64,000 bases of DNA from Rapana venosa (Eukaryota > Mollusca > Gastropoda > Neogastropoda > Muricidae), in contig CM054154.1 of the NCBI GenBank assembly GCA_028751875.1, forward strand, positions 52,617,476 through 52,681,475, given 5' to 3'. The translations under genes were made by a program, and so were the position numbers. The notes under the pieces were generated by a model. That model was given only the letters and a program-made list of their open reading frames with translations, was not told the DNA's origin and searched no databases. Every line of letters starts with the position of its first letter. The first letter of the stretch is position 1. This document shows positions 45,612-57,059 of the stretch, in pieces.

Positions 45612-45800
45612 ACCCCCCTTTTCTTCTTTCTCTCCCCTCACCCCTCCTCTCCTCCTTCTCTCCCCCTCCCCCCCCTCTCCCCTTTCTCTCTTCTTTTCTC
45701 TCCTCCCCTTCCTCTGCTCTCCGCCCTCCATTTAGCCTGGCTTTTGGGGGAAAGTTATTTTTGGGGGGGGGGGGTTTTGGGAAGGATTTTTTTCTTTTTT
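43856..45800. other. Degraded sequence, homopolymer-rich, not interpretable
   Basis: Abruptly the DNA consists mostly of A, T, C and G runs of 3-9 bases, with G run 43919-43949 and C runs 45389-45452 and 45580-45609. No gene or repeat can be read. It is most likely low-quality consensus, not biology. Confidence 0.75.
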
Positions 45801-45989
45801 TTTTGTTTATTCATTTTTTTTAATTTCTTATTTTTAATTTTGATAGGAGTATGAAATATTTTATTATTAGAAATTATTTGTTTATTAATTAATTGATTTA
45901 TTCATGCTTGTTTAATTTTTTACCCATGGAGGGCTGGTGTAAAGAAGCCTCTGGCTTATCCATTTACCTTCATTAAAATATTCAAGTTC

Positions 45990-45993
45990 GAGT

Positions 45994-46029
<36 letters not shown>

Positions 46030-46335
46030 TCTCTCCCCCTCTCTCTCCTCTTCTCTCTCTCTCTCTCTCTCTCTCCTGTGTCACCAATGTTTACTACAGA
46101 TTAACTGCAAAACTAAGTGAATTTTTTAATCCTTTCTGCCCACTAACTGCCTTTTGTTTTGTTCCTCTTCCTTGAAAAATGCAAACTAAGGGTACGAGGG
46201 TATTGTAAGAAAATATTACTTGTCCCTTTTTTATGAGGGGGGGGGGGGGGGGGGGGGGGGGGGCAATGCCCCTTTTTTTTTTTTAGAAAGGGGCCCTTGG
46301 CCTTTTTTCTGAAATCTAAATCAAAAATGATATAT
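45990..46335. mobile_element. DNA transposon right arm, copy 3, with (CT)n
   Basis: After (CT)n at 45990-46078, the sequence tactacagattaactgcaa to tatgagg, a G run (46238-46263) and gaaatctaaatc matches 30410-30660 in order. The terminal repeat is eroded. Confidence 0.65.
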
Positions 46336-46397
46336 GCATATGTGAAAACAATTACGTCGACATTTATTACTGGTTGTCCTAGAATTAAGAAATAATT

Positions 46398-46660
46398 TTA
46401 TCCACCCTTGAAAGATCCGTTACTTTTTAGATCATCTGTAAAAAGGTTAAAAGATCCTAAACAATGATATACTTCTCTGGAAGGAATTTCTGAGGTCTGC
46501 TTATACAGCCCAGTCGGTATCCTTCTTGTGATTTGATCACCCTGCTTTAAGCTTACCATTAATTTTATGAAATGTTCAGTAAACCCCTCTAAATGCCCTG
46601 TGCTTTTTTCCCCACCTTTGTACAATATCTACCATAATATGTGTTAATGTTTCCAAAGTC
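46398..46660 (-). pseudogene. Small RT-like fragment
   Basis: The minus strand reads SFNLFTDDLKS near 46450-46420, resembling the end of RT motif B (LFNLFIDDL) in LINEs. Too short to place. Confidence 0.3.
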
Positions 46661-46740
46661 CAAACTTTTTGGCTTGTTATAGTTTTCTATTGTTATTAGC
46701 TTTGGGAGTTTTTCTTGCTTATATGTCATCCTTGACTGGT

Positions 46741-46832
46741 TCTCTTCTTCTTCTTCTTCTTCTTCTTTTTTCTTCTTCTTCTTCTTCTTCTTTCTTCTTC
46801 TTCTTCTTCTTTTTCTTCTTCTTCTTTCCTTT
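46741..46832. repeat. (CTT)n microsatellite
   Basis: About 90 bases of TTC/CTT with a few T insertions, directly before the LINE 3' end at 46846. Confidence 0.95.
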
Positions 46833-46845
46833 TTGTCATGTTTCT

Positions 46846-47095
46846 CCAGGGGAGGTTTGACATTTATTTAACCTTCTCACATCTCTCTCTGTTTTGAGCT
46901 TCCCCCTTATTTATGCCCCTTTCTCTAAGATCATCTGCAATACAGGCAGCCCAGGTCTTTCAGGCTTCCCTTTGGTCTCTTTCCCTCCACTACGAATTTT
47001 ATTGCTCTTTTATGATGTGGTGGTCTGCTTTCCGTTGAATGTGCCCAAACCCGCGCAGTCTATTGTAGATTTAAAAACATATTCCCTATAGTTCC
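46846..47095 (-). mobile_element. Second copy of the 3' end of the PHD-finger LINE
   Basis: Base-for-base similar to 42893-43150 (catgtttctccaggggagg, gatcatctgcaatacaggca, cccaaacc-gc-cagtctatt), with small deletions. It is 5'-truncated near 47090. Read on the minus strand it ends with the same charged C-terminal stretch. Both copies have microsatellite-type DNA just beyond the 3' end. Confidence 0.8.
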
Positions 47096-47154
47096 TTCAA
47101 ATAGCAAGGCCTAGGTTCTTTATAACTGTTTGTTGCTTAGGTAATTTTATTTGC

Positions 47155-47560
47155 CACAAAACACATACGCACACGCGTGCACACCCATGCACACAAACTT
47201 GCATGCTCACATGCAAACAAGCGCACATACACACACACAAACAGTGAAACACACATACATACACACCACACGCACACATGCACACATACACACACATGTA
47301 CAGGAACACACACATGTAACACAATTTCTCTGATATATTTGCACACATGCATTGCGTGCACACAGCACACACACACCACTCAGCACTCACAAACGCCCAC
47401 AATTTCATCATATACTCACACTTCATCATTCACACACACAAAATTTCACACACTCATTCACACGCACGCACACATACTGTTTACACACTCACATACACAT
47501 ATCCACACAGACTCACACATCCACACAGACTCGCAACAAAAATATACACACCACTTAACC
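47155..47560. repeat. CA-rich imperfect repeat
   Basis: Irregular (CA)n with many substitutions over 400 bases. His/Thr and Cys/Val frames on the two strands are by-products. Confidence 0.9.
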
Positions 47561-48552
47561 CGTCTGATATCACTGAAGGGAGGTTTGGGGGATGATAGAG
47601 GACTCAGGCACTCCCCAACTCAAAGGAATTTCGATGATGTTAGGCCACGCAGGGGTGTTATGGTTTAAAACAATTTATTGTTTCATTTATACACAACCCC
47701 ACAGCTCAGCAGAAAAAAACTGTTTTCCCCCTAGGTCATTCCCCTGTGAAGTTTCACCACACAACAGCTGTCTAACATAAGAAAATGTAGCACCAGACAA
47801 CCACAGAGAATCACTTTAAAACACCAATGTACACCTGTTATATTGATTTAATTGCAGGACTGCTAATTCCAGCTGACCAATGAATAGATTTGAAGCTGAG
47901 ACTAGCCCAAACCTGCCACCATCAAAATCAGCTGACAAAAAAATTTTATTCACAAGTTAAGATTAACCAATGTCCCGACTACAAGACAAAATCGCTGTTC
48001 ACTAGAGGAAAAGGGAGGGGGGGGGGGGGGGGGGGGGGTAATAGGGGAAAAGGAGGGTGCCCAAACAACAAATAAAAAGGCCACAAAGCGTGTTGAATAA
48101 GAAAAGTAGCCCCGTATGGTATGAGTTTTTAAAAAATATGTTAGGAACTAAATTTCAACAGTTACTTTTTCATGGCCCAAAGGTTAGTGCTTATAGTAAT
48201 AAACAAATACTGAAAAGTTGAGAATGGTAATGCAATGTGTTTGTTATATTTTAGACAAATATATGTCATGGTGTTTCTATTTTTAGAACTCCACCACTGT
48301 CACCCCAGATATAGCCGTTTTAACCATTCGTTAATGAGGTATTCTTGTGATTTAAAAATAGCATCACTTTGCTTCATGAATGTAAAAAACGCATGTATAG
48401 TCAATAAATATAAAAAGAAAATAATAGCAGTAATATGCTTCCAAACAGTGTTAAAACACCCAAATTAAAACATTCTACTCTTGGCCATTGCTCTTTTTTT
48501 AAAATTAAAATTTTATTTTGAAAACCATTTGGGATTTTCTTTTTCCCAAAAA
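47561..48552. other. Unassigned DNA before the gap
   Basis: No feature recognised. G run at 48018-48037. Quality falls in the last 60 bases. Confidence 0.4.
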
Positions 48553-49052
48553 NNNNNNNNNNNNNNNNNNNNNNNNNNNNNNNNNNNNNNNNNNNNNNNN
48601 NNNNNNNNNNNNNNNNNNNNNNNNNNNNNNNNNNNNNNNNNNNNNNNNNNNNNNNNNNNNNNNNNNNNNNNNNNNNNNNNNNNNNNNNNNNNNNNNNNNN
48701 NNNNNNNNNNNNNNNNNNNNNNNNNNNNNNNNNNNNNNNNNNNNNNNNNNNNNNNNNNNNNNNNNNNNNNNNNNNNNNNNNNNNNNNNNNNNNNNNNNNN
48801 NNNNNNNNNNNNNNNNNNNNNNNNNNNNNNNNNNNNNNNNNNNNNNNNNNNNNNNNNNNNNNNNNNNNNNNNNNNNNNNNNNNNNNNNNNNNNNNNNNNN
48901 NNNNNNNNNNNNNNNNNNNNNNNNNNNNNNNNNNNNNNNNNNNNNNNNNNNNNNNNNNNNNNNNNNNNNNNNNNNNNNNNNNNNNNNNNNNNNNNNNNNN
49001 NNNNNNNNNNNNNNNNNNNNNNNNNNNNNNNNNNNNNNNNNNNNNNNNNNNN
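48553..49052. other. Assembly gap, 500 N
   Basis: Exactly 500 N, the size of a default scaffold gap; real length unknown. Frames through it are meaningless. Confidence 0.99.
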
Positions 49053-49384
49053 TTAATTCTTTTAAAAATTCAAAATTCCTTTTTTAAAAAAACCCCCCAA
49101 AAGGAATTGAATTTTTGATTTTTTGTTTTTAATTTTTTTTTAAAAACCCAATGATGCATTTTTTGGATTGAGGAAAATAAAAAAAACTTTAAAATTTTCT
49201 TTTGTTTTTTTAATTTCCCCATTATGAAAAAATTCTATTTAATTTAAGGAGATATAAAACCCAAACCCCAAACCCTCCTAAAAAAAGGGGTTTTTAAAAT
49301 TTTGTAAATCACCAAGGGGGGGGTAAAAAAAATTTCCAAATTTAGGCATTTTCCCTTTTTCCACTTTCAAGGGACTGGGGGTGC
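49053..49384. other. Degraded sequence after the gap
   Basis: Short homopolymer runs as at 43856-45800; the sequence becomes normal at about 49385. Confidence 0.7.
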
Positions 49385-49584
49385 TAATATAGATAACTAT
49401 CAGTTTGTTAAAAATTGAGTAAAGCCCAACAGATTGGTGGCTATGCTCCTAGAGTTCCACTGCAAAATTTTAACACCTTTAGAAAAATGTAATGTCATGT
49501 CCAAGCTTGACTTCATGTTGTAATTGTTTGTTTTGTTATACATGTATACAATATTGTAGTCAAATGGTTTTAGTCGACAATACG

Positions 49585-51140
49585 TTACTCATGTGAAAAA
49601 CACACACTCACACATACACAAAAGAGAAAATGACAGGTAAGGGTGGGGTGGGGTAAAAAAAAATCAAGACACTGTCCAGTGATGCAGACACTGGAAAATA
49701 ATGAAGAATCCATGGTGAAAGAATGTGGTGGATGGAGAGATCCTGATCTGAAAAGAAATGTAATGTTATATATGGAAGTGAATCTGAGTAAACATCCGTG
49801 CATGAGTGCGTGCATGTGTGCATGAGTGTGAACTGTCTGACAAAGCAATAGGTTATTAATGACAGAACGCCCGTGGAGGGGGCAGAGGATACAGCGCAGG
49901 TGACAGAGGGTGACCAGGTCTGCCAGTCCATGGGTTGCCTTGGAATGGACGGCCTGTGTTGCTGGCGCTGGAACCCCCGCGTCTCTGTCGTCTTCGTGGC
50001 TGTTCCCAGAACAGCTGACAAAGGTGGCGGCCCAAGACTCCTGCAACGTTGCCAGCACCATAGTTGTTTAAGTGAATTTCACCTTGAAGATGTTAAAATC
50101 ATGAATATTCTCTATGCAAGGTGGGAAACGTTGCTGATATTTTCGTTGACCATTTCCGAGTAAGTGTGAGCGTTGTACACGACCCATCTTGCTTCTAGAT
50201 GTTGTTGTTTCACTGGGGTCGCCCTGCTGCATACGACATGCGCTTTGGGGAAGGTTTCCTGAACAGCCTTTACAGCCGCTGCCATGGCTTTGCCACATGC
50301 TGCAGTATCCTTCCCTTTGATGTCGTTGATGCCCGTATGCAGCAGACACAGTCTGGGGCAGGTTCTAGCTCCTGGCTAGCTGCTTCCGCCACTTTCTTGA
50401 CATTGTCGAAAGGAGGGCTTTTCTTTTTGCCACCTAAAAGGGCCCTAGGACAGAGCTAAACGTGATGGATTTATTTTTTTCAGCGTGGGCAGCCAAATGG
50501 ATCAGGCGGCATGTCTGAGTCAGTCCCTTTGTCTGAATGTCCACTCTTGGAAGGCCCTTTTTTCGTTTTTCATTTTGTGTCCTTCCTTGTATTTCCCATT
50601 AAACCCCTTTACGTCAGTCATTCCGTATTCCCATTAACCTTGACTCTTTCTTGAGTCTGGTTTTTGCTTTTATTTTTTTGCTTTTCTGTTCTCTATGCCA
50701 TCCCCCCCTGCCCCCCCCTGCCTAAGACTTTTGGGGATGGGGGAGCGATTCTGTATTTAGTTTAAAGGGATCAGCATAAGAGCAGGGGGGGAAGGGTTTT
50801 CATTTTTGATGTTTTTGTTTTGCGTGGGGGCTTTCTTTTGTTGGCAGAAACAACAAATTTTTCTTTTTGCATTCTGTTCGCTTTCCGTTTTTTCTAAATT
50901 TTTTAATTGCTCACGTAAGGTATTGATAACATTTTTTGTCTAAAAAGGAGCTCGCTGCGACAGATGGTGAAGTCGAAGCCCTTTCAACCGTGGCTTGTGG
51001 CTGAGCGGGTGTGCATCCTCCCGTTGAAAACGTTGTTTTCCTGCCTTGGAAGCTCGCATTCATCGTTTTCCTGGAACCTTTTTTTCTCTGTAACTGGGGG
51101 GGGGTTTTGGGGAGTTTTCCCATTTCTTCTGGGTTTTGGT
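49585..51140 (-). mobile_element. LINE ORF1 remnant with SGNH-type motif, copy 1
   Basis: Minus-strand readings from high to low: KKGSRKTMNASFQGR (51080), ERASTSPSVAASS (50970), FDNVKKVAEAASQELEPAPD (50420-50370), LLHTGINDIKGKDTAA (50340-50295), QETFPKAHVVCSRATPVKQQ (50245-50200) and VVYNAHTYSEMVNENIS (50170-50130). HTGIND is the GxND block of SGNH/GDSL esterases, and the later N-x-H-Y stretch fits the helix after it. Such esterase-like domains occur in ORF1 proteins of several LINE clades. Frame changes break it. Below 50060 the sequence is probably leader or UTR with a CA/TG scatter. A corrupted duplicate is at 57060-58890. Confidence 0.55.
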
Positions 51141-51189
51141 CAATGGTTTTAAAAAATTGTCTGTTTTGGTGTGAGTAACTCCATGGGGG

Positions 51190-52610
51190 TTTGTTTTACA
51201 GTGTTTATTGCTTTTGGCCTTGAAATTTTTTTTGGGCCCGGGGTCTGTAAAAAGGTTCCCGGGTTGAAGCAAATGCCATTTTGGGGCATTAACCCGTTCG
51301 GCAAATCCCCTTGGGGTTAAAATCACGGTTTCTTTAAAGGGTTTTTGCTTTTTTTGGGGAGGCCCTTTTTGGGTTTCTGAGGCGGGGAAAATTCTTTTTT
51401 GTCATTTTCCCCTTTTGTCTTTGGAAGGGGGTTTGTGCCCCTTCGCCCAAAAATTGATGATCCCTGTGTTGTCCCTTAGCCTATTCTTTAAAATTTAAAA
51501 AGCGGGGGGGTGACCCCTGTTTTTGGGGGGCGTTTAATGTTTTTTGGGTGAAATTTGGGCATTGGGGGTTGTAAATTTTTTTCTTGGGGGGGGTTTGTTT
51601 AAAGGGTGCCCTTTCCCGGGGGGTTTGGCCTTTTTCCCCCTGCCAAATCCCTTTTAAAGATTCTTAAAAGGGGTTTTGATAGGGAAATTCCCCCCCAAGT
51701 TTTAAACCAATACTGGTTTGTTTTTCGCCCCTGTTAAAACCGGGCTTTTTCGGGCTGTTTGGACTCTGTTGGGGTTCCCACTTTCCTTTTTTGGGCACGG
51801 GCCTTTGTTTTTGGGGGCTTGGGGGTTGATTGTGGGAATTAGGCATTTTGGGGTTTCCTTTCGGGGGGGGTTATGAGGTCGGGCCTGGTTTCTTTTCCTT
51901 TTCCCCCGTTTTTAAAACCTTATTTTCGGCGTTCATGTTCCCCCCCACTTCCAATTTTTTTTGGAATTTTTCCCTTTATTCCCCTTTTTTGGTTGCTATT
52001 TTTCCATTTTTTCCCCCGGGAGGGGATGATTGCTTTTTTTGTTTGGGGTTTTTCTTGGATTTCCTCTTCAATGTTTGGGCATCTTTTTCCGTCCATTTTT
52101 CTTTTCCTTTGGGGGTCATGGCCCTTCCTTTTTTTTTTGGTTTGAAACCCTTTTCCTTTTTTTTTGCTTTCGGTTTTTCCCCGGGATTTTTCTTTTTTCT
52201 TCATTCTCTTAAGGCTTATTTTTCGCCCATTTTTTTTGTTTTTTTTTTTTTTTTGTTTTTTTTGTTTGTTTTTTTTTTTTTTATTTTTTTTTTTTTTTAA
52301 TTTTTTTTTTTGTGAAAGTTGTAGGATGTTAGGTGTGACCCATTGGTTTTTTTGATGGTCAGGTTTCCCAAGAAGGAACTTGCTGTTTCAGTCACTGCGG
52401 GTTTTTAAAAACTTTTTATAGTTGTATCTATCCCTGATTTCAAATCACAGGGGAGTCGGGCAAACTTTCCATTATCCTTGCTTAAAAAAATGTCTTTCCC
52501 TCGGGTTTCCCTTCAGTTTCTGAGGTCAAATTTAAATCCTGAGGTTTTTCCGCTTGTGGATTTTCTTTAGACTTTGTGGAAATTTAAATCACCCAAAGAT
52601 CATATCACCC
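51190..52610 (-). mobile_element. RTE-like LINE fragment, corrupted
   Basis: Collinear with 24520-25740 of the intact RTE-like copy: ttctgaggcggggaaaattc against ttctgaggttgaatatctg (51376), cctattctttaaaattt (51479), tttggcctttttccccctgcc (51623) and gttgtaggatgttaggtgt (52319, nearly unchanged). Isolated bases are replaced by neighbours. It stops at the position corresponding to 25740. Confidence 0.7.
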
Positions 52611-53790
52611 CTTTGGTTTTTTTTTTTGTTTTGTTTTTGTTTAATGTCCTTTAAATATTTGGTGAAAAGACACCCCCGCATTAAAAACCCAACTTCTCTT
52701 TTCTTCTCTCTCTCTCTCTTTCTCCCCTCTCTCTTCTCTCTCTCTCTAAAAATTTATATGTATTTTTTTTATTCTCAAAAAACTATCTACATTTAGAGGT
52801 TTTATGGGGAAAAATTATAAAACCCTCAGCAACTGATGTTATGAACTGTTTGAGGTCATATAAAACTTCTTGAACAGTGGTATTTTTTTAAATATCAAAT
52901 TCCTCTCCTTTTAAAAAGGCCCGTTAGGATTGGGCAACAAACAATAAATGGTGGATTGAAGGTTGGGAAAACAGCAACATGTCATATTTTTACAATATTT
53001 GGTTTTCCTTTGATTTAGCCTCTTTTATATTTTTAAAATTTTTTACTTTCGTGAGCAAGAAATTTTTTAAAAGGTGTGTTTTTTCATTTTGGGAATGTTT
53101 CAATTCATCTTTTTAGCATTAATTTCATGCGGGGACAATGCGAGTTTGGGAAACCCAACGTTTAAATTTGTTGCAACCCGAGGAAACCTTTTTTTGGGCT
53201 AAAGAATCAACCAACTCATTCCAAAAATTCCACAGTGGGGAAGGGACCCGGAAAAAAGTTATTTGATCCCGCTGCTTGCAAAACAATGTATCAAAAATTT
53301 TAATCTAAATACAATATCTTTCCTTATTTTCCCCATCCCAGTCCTTTAGTGCCATAAAATACTGCTTTTAAAGAAAACGCAAAAAAGAATGTGGTAAAGT
53401 CAAGCGCAGTTTTTGAAAAAAAAATTAAGGCCATAAGGATTTCAAAAAAATTCACACGTAAAAATAGAAAAATTTTTTTCCTAAATAAAAGTTTTTTGTA
53501 TTTTTAAAAGGGGGAAAACCCAAAAAATGCTCCCCCCATTTTTCCGGGTTTTCCAGAACAGATCCATCAGTATACATTTTTTAAAAATGATTAGAAAAAT
53601 TCCTTTAAAATGGGGGACTTTTTACTTTAAAGGTTTGAGAAAAATTTTGTTTTCTTCATTCTTTTTGACATCTGTGTAGTCAGTGTCAAAGAAAGCGGGA
53701 TATATGTTCCCAAGGGGGCCCATATTTGAGGAACCATCAAAAAAATTTTGGAATTTTTTGTTATTTTTCAATCCAAATGTGTTTTTGGTT
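52611..53790 (-). mobile_element. I-like LINE family 2, 3' part, corrupted copy
   Basis: Matches 5250-6420 in order: the (TTTG)-rich segment, (CT)n, catataaaacttcttgaaca (52857), aatggtggattgaa, aagaatcaaccaactcatt (53201), acagatccatcagtataca (53558, the YTDGS codons) and tgtgtagtcagtgtcaaa. The (TA)n expansion of the first copy is absent. Confidence 0.75.
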
Positions 53791-53929
53791 TCAATTGGAT
53801 GGGGGTGGTTTCAAAGATTTAAACGCCCCGGGTCTAGAAAAGCGAAAAGCCCGGGGGCGGAAGTGTGCGTGGTTCTTACCCTTTGGGGGGCCCGGAACTT
53901 TTCCCCCCACCCATTAGCCCAATGAGTGG

Positions 53930-54200
53930 GGGTTTCTGGGCGTAGTCTTTCGGATGAGACGTTTTAAACCAAAGGTCCCTGTTGTTACAGAAAATTATGC
54001 AGCGAAACAAAAAAGGAACCCACGGCAAAAAAGAGAGTTGCCCCTGGCAAAATTTTTAAAAAAAAAAAAGCCACTTGATAGGGAAAAAATACATTTTGAG
54101 CCCAAAAAAAAAAAAAAAAAGGGGTGGCGCTGTCTTGTGGGGGACGTGCTCTCCCCGGGGAAAAGATGGGCACCCAAAAATTTAAAGGCAGAGAAAATTT
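53930..54200 (+). mobile_element. SINE of a second family (mollusc-type core), corrupted
   Basis: gtagtctttcggatgagacg, aaggaacccacggcaaaaaa, ttgcccctggcaaaa and ggtggcgctgt...acgtgctctcccc appear in the order of a tRNA-derived SINE I recall from many mollusc genomes. The tRNA-like head is unreadable. Confidence 0.5.
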
Positions 54201-57055
54201 TCGGGGAACTTAAAGTGGTTAAATTTTTAATAAAAAATGTTTTTTCTTTTAATTTTTTTTTCTGTAAAAATTTTTTTTTTGGAGGGAAAATGAAAAAATT
54301 GCTTGCCCCTTTTTTGGGGAGTAGTCAGTGTTTTGGGATTCATAAAAAATTTTCTTTTTTTAACTGAATTTGGCAGAGGGGGCTTCGATAAATTACATCC
54401 CCTTTTTTTTAAAAGGGAAAATTTGTTTTTTTGTTTAAAAGAGAGGAAGGAAAAGTGTTTTTTTTTCTGAAAAAGAAATTTTTTAAATGGGTTTGCAGGA
54501 AAAAAATTAACCCTTTTTGTTTAATTTTGAGGTTTAAAAAGTGGCAAATTTTGTGTTTGGTTATTTGGCCCCAGCCAAAAAGGAAAAAAAAGTTTTTTCT
54601 ATAGTTTTAAACTTTTTGACTTAAAAAATTTTAGAAAATTTACCAAGTTTCTTGGGGTTTATCTTCCCCACGGCTTTAAAGTAGGGGAATTTTTTGGGGT
54701 TTTAAAATTAAAAAACCCCCCTTTTTTTCTGCCCGTTTAAATTTCTAATTTTATTTTTTTCTTTTTTTCCCCAAACCCTCAGTTTTTTAGTTAATTTAAT
54801 TATCCATTTAAAAATTGTAAATCTTTTGTCTTTTTTCCAAGGATTTTTTCTTTTACATTTCCCCTTTTTGGGGAAAATTTTAATTTTTCCAAAAAATGTT
54901 TTCAAAACAGCACCACAAAATTTTTTTCTCAGAAAAATTTACTTAATTTTTCATCTTTAAAAAAAACATTAAAAAATTTTTTAACCCCTTTTTAAAATTA
55001 AATTTTAAAAACCCCATTTTAAAACCTTTTTTAAAAATTTTTTAAAAAAATAATTAAATCCAAAAAATTCCTAAACCCCATAGAAAACCCCTTAAAACAA
55101 TTTTTAAAAAAAATTCATTTAAACCAAAAACCCCAAAATTTCATAGTAAAAATGAAGCCCCCCAAAAATTAAGCATTATCCCGAAAACCTAAAACCCCAA
55201 AAAGTTAAACCCATTTTAACTGAACCAAAATTTTTGAAAAAAATTACCCCTTAATAATCCCAAAAGTTTTAAAAATTTTTAGTTTTAACATTCCATTGTT
55301 TTCCCAATTTTTCCAATTTAAAGCAACATTTTTTCAGGAAACCCCTTCTTTAAAAGTTTCTTATTTCCAAAAATTTTTTGGTTAAGTTTTGTCTTCTAAT
55401 AAATTGGGGTTTTTTTTTTTTTAAATTTGAGGGTTTAATTTTGTCAAGGAAAGAAAAATCCCTTTTAAAACGCCTTTGGAAAAATTTAAATATTAGGGGG
55501 AAAACCCCCAAAATTATGTTTTTTTGGGCTTTTAAAAACCCCATTTATTCTTTTTACAATAAGAAACCAAAAACCCTTTGAATTTTTTTTCTAAAACCCC
55601 AAAAACCTTTAAACCCACAAAAAAGAGGAGACGATTAAGAAAAAATTTGGTTTTTCCAAAAAACAAAATCTAACTTATGACCCCTTTTTAAAATCTTTTT
55701 TTTAAAGGTTTAAATTTTCGTTTGCCCCTTTTAAGAGATTTAAGAATTTGAAAAATTTTAAAAAAAAACCCCATTTTTAAAAAAAAAACAAAAAACCTTT
55801 TTTCCCCACAAAAAAATTTAAAAAAAAACCCAACATTTTAAAATTAAATAAAAAACAACCCAACCCCCAAAAAAAATTTATTCCAAAAAAAACCCAAACT
55901 TTCAAAAAAAATTCAACAAATTTAACAAAAAACCAAAAAAACAAAAAAACCAAAATTAAAATTTATTTTTAAAAAAATTTTTTAAAATTTTTCTTATACC
56001 CTTTTTTTTAAATTTCCACTAAAAAACCTTTTAATTTTTTTGAAAACATTTTTAAAAATTTTGCTTTTTAATTTTTAAATTTCCAAAGCCTACTGATTGG
56101 AAAATGGGGGTTAAAATTTTGTTAACGCTTTTTTTTATACTTTATGTAAAGTTTGGAATTTTTTTTTTTTACAAAATTCTCTTTTTTTATTTTTTTTCCT
56201 CACTTATTTTTTAAATGGACTTTAGTTCCACATTTCAAAACGTTTTAATAAAATTTTGTTTTTCCCTTTACTTTTAAAAACCTCGTTTTTAAATTTTTTT
56301 CCCTTTTGTTTATTTTTTACTCCCCTTTTTTCACAGTTTTAAAATCCAATTTTTTCCCCCTGATCCATTTCCCCTTGGTTGGTCTTTGGTTTTTTTTGGG
56401 GGAAAAAATTCAATTGCTCTAAGTAAACTTTTTCCAACCCAAAAAGGAAGAAATTTTTTATGGGGGCGTCCCCCGGCAATCTTTTCCTTTTTTATCAAGT
56501 TCAAAAAAATATTTTTTAAATTTTCTCCCTTTTTTAGAGTTTGTTTAAAAAGGGAAAAAATTTAATCTTTTATATTTAGTTGGTTTGGGGCAAAACCTAA
56601 AAATGTAATATTAAATTAAAAAGCCCTTTTCAGATAAACCCTTTTTAAAACCTTCACAAAACAACCCCCTAAATTATCTTAAATTCCCCCTAAATTTTTA
56701 AAAAAATTAAACAGGGGGATTTTTGGTTCTTACCATCATTTTTTAAACTTTAATCTCTTTTTTCTATAAAGGGATTGCCTGGGAGGGTTTAGAGCACCCC
56801 CAAAATCCCAAAAAAAGCTTAAAAGATTAAAAATCCCCCCCAAAAAAACCCATTTATTAATCTTTTTTTTAAACCCGTTTGGTTGTAATTTTTTCTTTTT
56901 GGGAGGTTAAATTTATCCCAAAACCACATTTTAATTTTCACTTTGAATTTTAAATTTTAATGTTGAAAAATTTTTTTGGAACTTTCCTTTAAAATTTTAA
57001 AATATTTTTATAAATTCCCTTCCTAATAAGGGAAAATTTAATTTTAAAATTATTT
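54201..57055. other. Degraded sequence, not interpretable
   Basis: Almost entirely runs of A, T and C. No coding or repeat homology could be recognised except possible traces of the block repeated from 49.3 kb near the end. Frames are not credible. Confidence 0.75.
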
Positions 57056-57059
57056 TAAA

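Noticed and set aside
45311..45735. Pro- or Gly-rich frames
   Set aside because: Artefacts of C/G homopolymers in degraded sequence.
47160..47530. CRISPR-like or satellite array
   Set aside because: Only irregular dinucleotide repeats; no regular spacers.
47097..47668. Cys/Val- and His/Thr-rich frames resembling metal-binding or antimicrobial peptides
   Set aside because: Direct translation of imperfect (CA)n on either strand; no signal peptide or stable Cys pattern.
48481..49087. Two frames of about 190 codons
   Set aside because: They cross the 500 N gap.
54201..57055. Novel AT-rich satellite or hypermutated DNA
   Set aside because: No periodic unit, and the pattern matches the neighbour-copying corruption seen where clean paralogues exist.
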